Shown here in pieces: positions 1 to 5,440 of a DNA stretch of 5,461 bases. The DNA comes from Clostridiales bacterium (GTDB taxonomy: Bacteria; Bacillota; Clostridia; Lachnospirales; Lachnospiraceae). Below the pieces are notes generated by a model. The model saw only the letters and a list, made by a program, of their open reading frames with translations. It made no database searches and was not told the DNA's origin. Numbering within the stretch: the stretch's first letter is position 1; each line of letters begins with the position of its first letter. The DNA lies in assembly GCA_018369015.1 (NCBI GenBank), contig JAGZDD010000219.1, forward strand, positions 1-5,461. The letters run 5' to 3'. Position numbers and translations under genes: made by a program.

Positions 1-19
1 AAACCCGTTATCAATGAGG

Positions 20-60
20 TATGTATGTTAGTACATAAGATGTATGTATTCCAGTACATA
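20..60 (+). repeat. Tandem pair of near-identical small hairpins in the T-box leader
   Basis: TATGTA (20-25) pairs with TACATA (32-37) around the loop TGTTAG, and the same 6-bp stem recurs at 43-48/55-60 around the loop TTCCAG, 23 nt further on. An alternative fold nests the four arms: 32-37 with 43-48 inside 20-25 with 55-60. The element sits where T-box leaders carry Stem II/III. Which fold is used cannot be told from one sequence. Confidence 0.6.
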
Positions 61-109
61 AAAAGAGTGGGCGAAAGTCAATTTGAGTGGCACCGCGGAT
101 GAATTTACC

Positions 110-143
110 GTCTCAAGCATATTATATATGCTTGAGACTTTTT
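110..143 (+). terminator. T-box-controlled intrinsic terminator
   Basis: A perfect 13-bp stem pairs 110-122 (GTCTCAAGCATAT) with 126-138, closing a 3-nt TAT loop, and is followed at once by five T residues (139-143). Its 5' arm overlaps bases 110-116, which form the 3' sides of the antiterminator helices, so the two structures exclude each other. In the absence of uncharged cognate tRNA this stem should stop transcription before the transporter genes. Confidence 0.95.
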
Positions 144-336
144 ATTTGCTCTGGAAGCTCGGCAAGCGGACGTACAGACTGGACAAGCTTGCTTGTCCGG
201 ATGCGCTGACATTTGACGACAAGACGGTATGAGCGCAAGTTATGCGGAAGGCAGAACGGAAAGCGCGGCCCAAAAGTTTACACAGCCCCAGTCTTCCTCA
301 GCCAGGTTTTGCATAACAGTTTAGGAGGAAAATACA
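144..336 (+). other. Leader between T-box terminator and trpX
   Basis: This 193-nt untranslated stretch separates the terminator from the first start codon. Its centre (155-267) is the dispersed repeat listed separately. The remainder (268-322) is unremarkable sequence in which I see no second promoter: TTTACA at 277-282 has no -10 partner at the right distance. A strong ribosome site AGGAGG (323-328) lies 8 nt before the ATG at 337. A 67-codon frame opening inside it (213-416) runs from repeat sequence into trpX in another frame and is not credible as a gene. Confidence 0.7.
155..267 (+). repeat. Dispersed GC-rich structured repeat, copy A
   Basis: This stretch aligns with 5283-5394 in the same orientation, with 17 mismatches over 112 aligned bases plus one single-base gap at 180 (about 85% identity). 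The first 78 bases differ at only six positions. It contains a perfect hairpin, GGACAAGC (181-188) with GCTTGTCC (191-198), and CGTA (171-174) can pair with TGCG (202-205) around it. An outer stem TCGGCAA (159-165) with TTGACGA (213-219) carries one mismatch. It lies wholly within the transporter mRNA leader, downstream of the T-box terminator. There is no open reading frame typical of a transposase. The family is not one I can name. Confidence 0.8.
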
Positions 337-1485
337 ATGAACAAAAAAATGATTGCAGCTTTATTAACACTCTCCCTGGGCGTTTGCTCACTTACAGCCT
401 GCCAGACCGGCAGTGATTCTAAAACTCCTGCGGCATCAGAAGCCGGCGGCGGATCTGAGGCCAGCCAGGCCAACTCCGATAGCTCTGCTTTAGATTCAGC
501 CGCTGACGGACAAACTGACGAAAGTACTTCCGACAATTCTGGCAGTCAAAGCGGCTCCTCTCTGGCAGATGGCCAATATAAAATTTGTATCACTCAGTAT
601 GCCGAACATGGATCTCTGGATAATTGCCGTGAAGGCTTTCTTCTCGGCCTTGAAGAAGAAGGTTTTGTTGAAGGCGAAAATCTGACGATTGATTTTCAAA
701 ATTCCCAGGCAGATTCTGGTATGAGCAGCCAGATTGCCTCGAAATTTGTTTCCGAAAACCCAGATCTAATCTGCGCCATTGCAACCCCTAGTGCCCTTAG
801 CTGCTACAATGCGGCTAAAGATACAGACATTCCCATTATCTATACCGCAGTCACTGATCCTGAAACTGCCGAGCTTGTAGACAGTAACCAAATGCCTATA
901 GGCAATATCACAGGAACAAGCGATAAGCTTCCTGTAGACGCCCAGCTTTCGCTGATCCGGAGTATTCTTCCAGAAGCGAAAAAAATTGGTATTATGTATA
1001 CAACAAGCGAATTAAATTCAGCAGCCACGATCAAAGAGTATAAGGAAAAAGCCCCAGATTACGGATTTGAAATTGTAGATGCCGGGATTTCCACAAGCGC
1101 AGACATCCCTCTGGCTGCCGATAATCTTCTTTCCAAGGTTGACTGTATCAATAACCTGACAGACAATACGGTTGTTCAGGGCCTTCCCACAATACTAGCC
1201 AAGGCAGGAGAAAAGAAGATCCCCGTTTTCGGGAGTGAAATTGAACAGGTAAAAATCGGCTGCCTTGCCGCTGCAGGCATTGACTATATCGAGCTTGGCA
1301 AAAAGACAGGCCAGATGGCGGCTAAAGTACTGCGTGGAGAGGCCAGCGCCAGCGAAATGCCTTATGAAACCTTTGAAAATTACAGTACGTATTTTAATCA
1401 GGCCGTCGCCGACAGCTTAGGCATCGGTGTCGACAGCAGTATTCTTGAAAATGCTGAAATTTTTACGGAAATTACAGCAGAATAA
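337..1485 (+). CDS. trpX: Tryptophan ABC transporter substrate-binding lipoprotein
   Basis: This is the extracellular binding component of an ABC importer, probably capturing L-tryptophan and delivering it to the membrane permease. The 382-residue product starts with a lipoprotein signal peptide: a basic MNKK, a hydrophobic stretch at 5-19, and the lipobox LTAC with the lipidated Cys22. Residues 23-79 form a Ser/Ala/Gly/Asp/Glu-rich flexible linker. The binding domain runs from about 80 to 380 and resembles the PF04392 (ABC_sub_bind) family, with recognisable stretches such as REGFLLGLEEEGFVEGEN, QNSQAD, IATPSA and TAVTDP. The ATG is fixed by AGGAGG 8 nt upstream. The gene is first in a T-box-controlled operon with permease and ATPase genes. 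The protein contains no tryptophan. PF04392 members also bind other ligands, so the specificity rests on the T-box and tryptophan-free composition rather than on visible pocket residues. Confidence 0.9.
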   Translation: MNKKMIAALLTLSLGVCSLTACQTGSDSKTPAASEAGGGSEASQANSDSSALDSAADGQTDESTSDNSGSQSGSSLADGQYKICITQYAEHGSLDNCREGFLLGLEEEGFVEGENLTIDFQNSQADSGMSSQIASKFVSENPDLICAIATPSALSCYNAAKDTDIPIIYTAVTDPETAELVDSNQMPIGNITGTSDKLPVDAQLSLIRSILPEAKKIGIMYTTSELNSAATIKEYKEKAPDYGFEIVDAGISTSADIPLAADNLLSKVDCINNLTDNTVVQGLPTILAKAGEKKIPVFGSEIEQVKIGCLAAAGIDYIELGKKTGQMAAKVLRGEASASEMPYETFENYSTYFNQAVADSLGIGVDSSILENAEIFTEITAE

Positions 1486-1624
1486 ATATGGCCAACAGCG
1501 CTTTTGCAGCTTTCATCTGTGATAGAACCACGCACAGCACGGCACGAATGTTTACCAAAAAATCCTACAAATACAGCTCAAAAGCAGCTATGCTCAAACG
1601 GTTACGTTTTAGGAGAGATAACAC
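1486..1624 (+). other. trpX-trpY intergenic spacer with imperfect inverted repeat
   Basis: This is a 139-nt gap inside an otherwise tight operon. Bases 1497-1511 and 1575-1589 form an imperfect inverted repeat whose shared core is GCTTTTG against CAAAAGC, flanked by AGC/GCT arms with single-base bulges. The enclosed 63 nt contain a small CTGTG/CACAG stem (1517-1521 with 1533-1537). No T-run follows, so it is not an intrinsic terminator. It may protect or uncouple the binding-protein part of the transcript, but that is only an inference. No convincing promoter is visible. Confidence 0.4.
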
Positions 1625-2503
1625 ATGGATATTATAGGAATCCTCGAACAGGGGCTTATTTACGGAATCATGGCTCTTGGCGTTTATATCACATACAAAA
1701 TACTTGATTTTCCCGATCTGACGGTAGACGGAAGCTTCCCTTTGGGGGGCGCCGTCGCGGCCGTCCTTATAAAGGCCGGCATTAATCCTTATCTGTCACT
1801 GCTGGCAGCCTTCGCCGCAGGAGTTCTTGCCGGCATATGTACCGGGCTGATTCATGTCAAGCTTAAGGTGCGCGACCTTCTTTCCGGTATTATTATGATG
1901 ACAGCCCTTTACACCATTAATTTAAAAATTGCCGGACAGGCCAACATTCCCCTATTTACGAGCCAGACAATTTTTGATAACAACATGTTAAGCGTCCTTG
2001 TTCCAGAGAGCCTGCGTCCTTATATAACGCTGATGATTATTTTAATCATTACCCTCATTGCCAAATATTTGCTGGATCTGTATTTAAAAACCCGCTCCGG
2101 CTATTTGCTCCGCGCGGTCGGCGACAATGATACGCTAGTCACATGCCTTGCAAAAGATAAAGGGCTTGTAAAAATCGTGGGCCTTGCTATTTCAAATGGC
2201 CTTGTCGCCCTTGGCGGCGCCGTTTTCGCCCACGAGGAGGGTTATTTTGATATATCCAGCGGCACCGGAACAATCGTTATCGGCCTCGCCAGCGTTATTA
2301 TCGGAACAAATCTGTTTAAAAATGTTACGTTCCTGCGGGTAACGTCCTCCGTGCTCATTGGTTCAATTTTATACAAGCTCTGTGTCGCTCTGGCATTAAA
2401 TGTCCTTGAGCCGGATTTTGTCAAATTAATTACCGCGGTTTTACTGCTCGTCATTTTAATTCTCAGCCACGACCGCAAAAAGAAGGTGAAGATTAATGCT
2501 TGA
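1625..2503 (+). CDS. trpY: Tryptophan ABC transporter permease, LivH-like
   Basis: This is the transmembrane channel subunit of the importer, 292 residues, of the branched-chain amino acid permease type (BPD_transp_2, PF02653). About eight or nine hydrophobic segments are visible, near 3-24, 38-50, 55-79, 85-100, 132-155, 181-202, 213-230, 236-258 and 265-281. Family hallmarks are YITYKILDFPDLTVDGSFPLG (21-41), characteristic of permeases paired with PF04392 binding proteins, a cytoplasmic coupling loop around RAVGDND (163-169), and TGTIVIGLASVIIG (214-227). The C-terminal tail is strongly basic (DRKKKVK), consistent with a cytoplasmic end. The ATG at 1625 has AGGAG at 1611-1615, 9 nt upstream. 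Its stop overlaps the next gene by 8 nt. The protein contains no tryptophan, which is unusual for a polytopic membrane protein. The symbol trpY is by family and operon position. Confidence 0.9.
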   Translation: MDIIGILEQGLIYGIMALGVYITYKILDFPDLTVDGSFPLGGAVAAVLIKAGINPYLSLLAAFAAGVLAGICTGLIHVKLKVRDLLSGIIMMTALYTINLKIAGQANIPLFTSQTIFDNNMLSVLVPESLRPYITLMIILIITLIAKYLLDLYLKTRSGYLLRAVGDNDTLVTCLAKDKGLVKIVGLAISNGLVALGGAVFAHEEGYFDISSGTGTIVIGLASVIIGTNLFKNVTFLRVTSSVLIGSILYKLCVALALNVLEPDFVKLITAVLLLVILILSHDRKKKVKINA

Positions 2504-3269
2504 GTTAAAAAATATCCATAAATATTATAATCCGGGAACAGTGAATGAAATGTGTCTTTTTTCCGGTTTTAACCTCACCGTCAACGACGGGGATTTCATC
2601 TCGATCATCGGAAGCAACGGCTCTGGAAAAACATCGCTCTTAAACATTATATGCGGAAGTATTCCCATTGAAAATGGCTCTATTTCCATTCACGGAAAGG
2701 ATCTGACAAAAGCCCGGGATTTCCGGCGCTATGCCCGTATTGGCCGTGTTTTTCAAAATCCTGCCATGGGAACCTGTCCGACAATGACAATCCTGGAAAA
2801 CATGTCTTTAGCCGACAATAAGGGGCATTCCTTTAATCTCAAGCCGGGAACAAATAAAAAGCGCCTTGACGCCTACCGGGAAATGCTATCCCAGCTCGGC
2901 CTTGGTCTGGAAAACAAAATGGATACAAAGGTCGGCGCCCTTTCCGGCGGACAACGTCAGGCTATGGCGTTGCTCATGTCCACAATGACGCCCATTGAAT
3001 TTCTTATTCTCGATGAACATACAGCAGCCCTTGACCCAAAAACAGCCGACCTGATTATGAACCTCACAGATAAAATTGTCCGTGAAAAACATCTCACCAC
3101 AATGATGGTGACACATAATCTCCGCTATGCCGTGGAATATGGCAACCGGCTGCTGATGATGCACCAGGGCAATTATATTTTGGATAAGTCCGGCAAGGAT
3201 AAACAGGCACTCACTGTCGACAGCCTGCTATCTGAATTTAATCAAATAAGTATTGAATGTGGCAATTAA
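2496..3269 (+). CDS. trpZ: Tryptophan ABC transporter ATP-binding protein
   Basis: This is the cytoplasmic ATPase subunit that powers import, 257 residues, full length for a single nucleotide-binding domain. All motifs are intact: Walker A GSNGSGKT (39-46), Q-loop Gln87 in VFQNPA, signature LSGGQ (149-153), Walker B FLILDE (169-174) with Asp173 and catalytic Glu174, the D-loop following as ALD (178-180), and switch His207 in VTHN. The permease stop codon lies inside this gene's start region. The start ATG (2496) precedes the upstream TGA (2501-2503), giving an 8-nt overlap and probable translational coupling. The ribosome site AAGGTGA is embedded in the end of the permease gene. The protein contains no tryptophan, as with its two partners. 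The substrate is inferred from operon context, because the ATPase alone does not show it. Confidence 0.92.
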   Translation: MLELKNIHKYYNPGTVNEMCLFSGFNLTVNDGDFISIIGSNGSGKTSLLNIICGSIPIENGSISIHGKDLTKARDFRRYARIGRVFQNPAMGTCPTMTILENMSLADNKGHSFNLKPGTNKKRLDAYREMLSQLGLGLENKMDTKVGALSGGQRQAMALLMSTMTPIEFLILDEHTAALDPKTADLIMNLTDKIVREKHLTTMMVTHNLRYAVEYGNRLLMMHQGNYILDKSGKDKQALTVDSLLSEFNQISIECGN

Positions 3270-3317
3270 CCCGGCCCTTTGACGGCTACAGCCAGAGGCG
3301 CAATTTTCATCAAATGC

Positions 3318-3358
3318 AAAAAGGATGCTCCAGACTCATGTGCTGAAGCATCCTTTTT
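3318..3358. terminator. Bidirectional intrinsic terminator between convergent genes
   Basis: AGGATGCT (3322-3329) pairs perfectly with AGCATCCT (3347-3354), extended outward by A/T pairs to 3318/3358. A further CAG/CTG step (3331-3333 with 3343-3345) pairs inside after one mismatch. On the + strand the 3' arm continues into a run of T (to 3361), and on the - strand the run of A at 3318-3322 gives five U. It therefore should terminate the transporter operon and the opposing WG-repeat gene alike. The latter's stop codon (3360-3362) abuts the hairpin base. Confidence 0.9.
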
Positions 3359-3359
3359 T

Positions 3360-5198
3360 TTAATTCTGTATATTTCCTGTATCTTTTGTGGGCACATCCA
3401 TAGCAGTCTGCGGTATATTGACATCCTGTGCAGGCGCAGCTTCACCGCTTTGAGACTCCTGCGTCCCCGTCGTTTGTCCGCCATTTCCTGCCAAAGACAC
3501 TTTTCCCCACTTTCCCTGATATTTGACCCAGGCATTTTCACCCTGCACAGGACGCGCCTCGTCAAATACAAAGGGAACAGCAATATTTCCATTTTTATCA
3601 AGAAAACCCCACAAACCGTCCTTTTTTACAGCAGCATAGCCACCGCTGTACCCGTAAGGTTCAGCCTGAGTATAACTAAGACCCTCTTGGGCCGCCACAT
3701 CCACATACTCCGCTCCATCATATTCGCAGGGAATCACCTCTTCGCCTTTAGAATTACAAAAGCCCCATTTTCCATCACGTAATACGGCAATCATTCCCTC
3801 CCAGGAAGATTTTCCCGTATTTTCATAAATAAAATCTGTACAAAGCCCCTGGCTTGAAGCCAGCGCATATTTAGGATGATCCAGGCTAAAGCTTTCTCTT
3901 GTTCCGGCAATCACAGGAACAAGCATATTTTCACCCATCTGGAAAGGATTTTCCTCTACTGTTGTTCCCTCAGCATTATGAATCATACGAAAAACAGTTT
4001 TTTGAGAATCATCCCACAAATAACTATATGAAAACTGACTATGGTTGTGGCTGCCGTCTTCATTGAGCGTATAGTCCTCATTTAAAAGGCGGCTGCTTCC
4101 ATCCGGCATAACAGCATAGAGCTGGCCAGAGCATTTTAAAATATAACGGTACTGAGGCTCAAGGACAATCTGTCCGCTGATGTTTACAAGCCCTGCCAGT
4201 CCATTTTGCACAATCATACTCACATCTGTGGCATAAATGTCCTCCTCAGGCGTACATCCCAAAACTGGCATAATATTATCTGCCACAATGGAGGGTTCCA
4301 AGGACCATACAATGACATTGCTGGCATTGGCTGGCAATGCACTTTCTCCAGAAGGCTTCGCCACCGCATTGTCTGTCGGCAAGTTTTTTGTCTGAACTGT
4401 ATCTTCCGGCAAAGTCGTTTCCCCACCTGACTCTGATATATTTTTATCTCCTGTCAATTCGCCGGCTTTTTCAAGGAGCTGCTCGCTTCCCGTCCGCTCA
4501 TATCCCTGTTCTAAAATCTCCACTGCCCTTTGTGTATCATTCATGGCAATATAGACATCTGACAGGCAAAAATACCCTTCCGCCCCTTCAGGATTCATTT
4601 CCAGAGCTTTAAAATACGTATCTTCAGCTTTTCCGTAATTGGCCTCGCGATAATAGCGGTTCCCTTCAAGAATAATATCTGCATAATCCTTTTTAGGTTT
4701 TTTCCACAGAAAAGTAAAAATCACTACGGCTGCAATAATTACAATAAATATGGCTCCCATAATCACCCACAGGGCTTTTTTTCCTTTTCCCGGCGGCTTT
4801 AGGCCGCCATAATTTCTGTTACCGCTATCTTTGGCCGATACTGGTACGACTTTTTCAAGATCTAAACGATCACTATCTTCTAGATCCATTTCCTTTAATT
4901 CGACTTCCTCTAAATGAAAACCAGAAAGATCTAATGTATCTTCAACAGTCGCTATTTTCTCATTACGGGTAAGTTCAGGCAATTGCGCCGTCATATCCTC
5001 TAATGTATTCTCTGTCGCCTTACGGCGCCCCGGATTATTGTGGGAATCCACATTTTCCACAGATATTTTCCGTATTCGGTAGGCTGCATTGGACTTCTTT
5101 TTTACATTCTTATCGGCCGCAGATTTTAAAGGTTCTCCACATTGGGTACATTCTACCGCATCATCCGTGTTGTCTGCCCCACAATGACTGCAAATCAT
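3360..5198 (-). CDS. Zinc-ribbon, single-TM, TPR and WG-repeat protein of unknown function
   Basis: This is a 612-residue membrane protein with a modular layout. An N-terminal zinc ribbon has Cys3, Cys6, Cys17 and Cys20 (CSHCG and CTQCG). A basic stretch (31-60) is followed by a strongly acidic Leu/Glu/Asp-rich linker (85-118). One TM helix spans about 142-164, with KGKK before and KKPKK after. Two TPR-like units lie at about 170-203 and 204-238, followed by a Ser/Thr/Pro-rich linker (250-292). The C-terminal half has WG-type beta repeats (PF14903-like): a degenerate unit NGLAGLVNISGQIV (332-345), clear units RDGKWGFCNSKGEEVIP (474-490) and KDGLWGFLDKNGNIAVP (526-542), and a short GKWGK unit (562-566). 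The tail is low complexity. The likely orientation is N-terminus inside with the repeats outside, although the basic residues on both sides make this uncertain. The start is supported by AGGTGA 6 nt upstream. It is probably monocistronic; a binding or scaffolding role is a guess. Confidence 0.88.
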   Translation of the reverse strand: MICSHCGADNTDDAVECTQCGEPLKSAADKNVKKKSNAAYRIRKISVENVDSHNNPGRRKATENTLEDMTAQLPELTRNEKIATVEDTLDLSGFHLEEVELKEMDLEDSDRLDLEKVVPVSAKDSGNRNYGGLKPPGKGKKALWVIMGAIFIVIIAAVVIFTFLWKKPKKDYADIILEGNRYYREANYGKAEDTYFKALEMNPEGAEGYFCLSDVYIAMNDTQRAVEILEQGYERTGSEQLLEKAGELTGDKNISESGGETTLPEDTVQTKNLPTDNAVAKPSGESALPANASNVIVWSLEPSIVADNIMPVLGCTPEEDIYATDVSMIVQNGLAGLVNISGQIVLEPQYRYILKCSGQLYAVMPDGSSRLLNEDYTLNEDGSHNHSQFSYSYLWDDSQKTVFRMIHNAEGTTVEENPFQMGENMLVPVIAGTRESFSLDHPKYALASSQGLCTDFIYENTGKSSWEGMIAVLRDGKWGFCNSKGEEVIPCEYDGAEYVDVAAQEGLSYTQAEPYGYSGGYAAVKKDGLWGFLDKNGNIAVPFVFDEARPVQGENAWVKYQGKWGKVSLAGNGGQTTGTQESQSGEAAPAQDVNIPQTAMDVPTKDTGNIQN

Positions 5199-5229
5199 GT
5201 AAATTCACCTCGCTTTACAAACTATACCC

Positions 5230-5258
5230 ATTATACACGAAAAATGGCTCCCAGTATA
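5230..5258 (-). promoter_or_regulatory. Probable sigma-A promoter of the WG-repeat gene
   Basis: On the - strand a perfect -10 box TATAAT lies at 5235-5230. The hexamer 17 nt upstream is TATACT (5258-5253), a weak 3-of-6 match to TTGACA. The predicted start of transcription is near 5223, giving a leader of about 25 nt with the ribosome site AGGTGA at 5210-5205. The -10 is convincing; the -35 is not strong by itself. Confidence 0.6.
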
Positions 5259-5259
5259 C

Positions 5260-5273
5260 ATATTTTAAAATAT
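5260..5273. promoter_or_regulatory. AT-rich 14-bp palindrome upstream of the promoter
   Basis: ATATTTTAAAATAT is a perfect palindrome lying one base upstream of the proposed -35 box of the - strand gene. It could be an operator, an UP-element-like A/T tract, or chance in AT-rich sequence. No regulator gene is in the window. Confidence 0.35.
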
Positions 5274-5282
5274 TTACTATGA

Positions 5283-5394
5283 AAGCTCGGCAAGCGGACG
5301 CACAGACGGGCAAGCTCGCTTGGCCGGATGCGCGGACATTTGCCGACAAGACGGTATGAGTACGAGTTGCGCCGTAGGCGAAACGTAAAGCACG
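5283..5394 (+). repeat. Dispersed GC-rich structured repeat, copy B
   Basis: This is the second copy of the element at 155-267, in direct orientation. It can fold into a nested arm: outer stem TCGGCAA (5287-5293) with TTGCCGA (5340-5346), then CGCA (5299-5302) with TGCG (5329-5332), then GGGCAAGC (5308-5315) with GCTTGGCC (5318-5325) containing one G-G mismatch. A second domain pairs CGGTAT (5352-5357) with ATACCG (5396-5401) around a CGCC/GGCG hairpin with loop GTA (5370-5380). It lies upstream of the WG gene promoter, pointing away from that gene. Small frames read through it on the - strand (5215-5448 and 5231-5437) look like by-products of repeat sequence, not genes. Confidence 0.8.
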
Positions 5395-5405
5395 AATACC
5401 GGCGG

Positions 5406-5440
5406 CAGATGGTGGAGTGCCGCAGGCACGGAACCATCTG
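5406..5440. repeat. Strong hairpin adjoining repeat copy B
   Basis: CAGATGGT (5406-5413) pairs perfectly with ACCATCTG (5433-5440). After a symmetric GGA/GGA internal loop (5414-5416 and 5430-5432), GTGCC (5417-5421) pairs with GGCAC (5425-5429) around the loop GCA. There is no T-run, so it is not a terminator. Copy A has no counterpart, so it is either a 3' domain lost from copy A or a separate element. The sequence continues to the window end (5461) with no gene visible. Confidence 0.65.

Larger units (their letters stand above)
1..143 (+). promoter_or_regulatory. T-box riboswitch (3' part; probable tRNA-Trp sensor)
   Basis: This is the 3' half of a T-box leader, in which uncharged tRNA stabilises an antiterminator. 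The T-box core GTGGCACCGCGG is present at 87-98. The antiterminator folds exactly as in the family: helix A1 pairs 83-87 (TTGAG) with 112-116 (CTCAA), a 7-nt bulge TGGCACC lies at 88-94, and helix A2 pairs 95-98 (GCGG) with 108-111 (CCGT). The bulge starts TGGC, which pairs with tRNA 3'-end GCCA and therefore expects discriminator G73. Bacterial tRNA-Trp has G73, but so do several other tRNAs. Two small hairpins at 20-37 and 43-60 occupy the Stem II/III region. Stem I and the specifier codon are upstream of the window, so the Trp assignment is an inference drawn from the bulge and the downstream operon. The promoter is also outside. Confidence 0.93.

Noticed and set aside
277..282. TTTACA as a -35 box for a second promoter before trpX
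   Set aside because: No acceptable -10 hexamer is found 16-18 nt downstream; the nearest A/T-rich candidate (CATAAC, near 312) is too far away.
213..416. 67-codon + strand frame starting inside repeat copy A
   Set aside because: It begins in repeat sequence, overlaps the start of trpX in another frame, has no ribosome site of its own and no recognisable domain.
1541..1548. Possible third fragment of the dispersed repeat in the trpX-trpY gap
   Set aside because: Only the 8-mer GCACGAAT is shared with copy B, with no flanking similarity, so chance is sufficient.
1504..1707. 67-codon + strand frame across the trpX-trpY gap
   Set aside because: It overlaps the well-supported permease start in another frame and has no plausible ribosome site or protein features.
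3279..3782. 167-codon + strand frame opposite the WG gene
   Set aside because: It runs through the terminator hairpin and antisense to a strong coding region, and its Cys/Arg/Leu/Ser-rich composition is typical of an antisense shadow.
155..5440. CRISPR array or insertion sequence explanation for the repeats
   Set aside because: There are only two visible copies about 5 kb apart, with no regular spacers, no Cas genes, no transposase frame and no terminal inverted repeats visible.
5406..5440. Right-edge hairpin as an intrinsic terminator
   Set aside because: Neither strand has a T-run directly after the stem.
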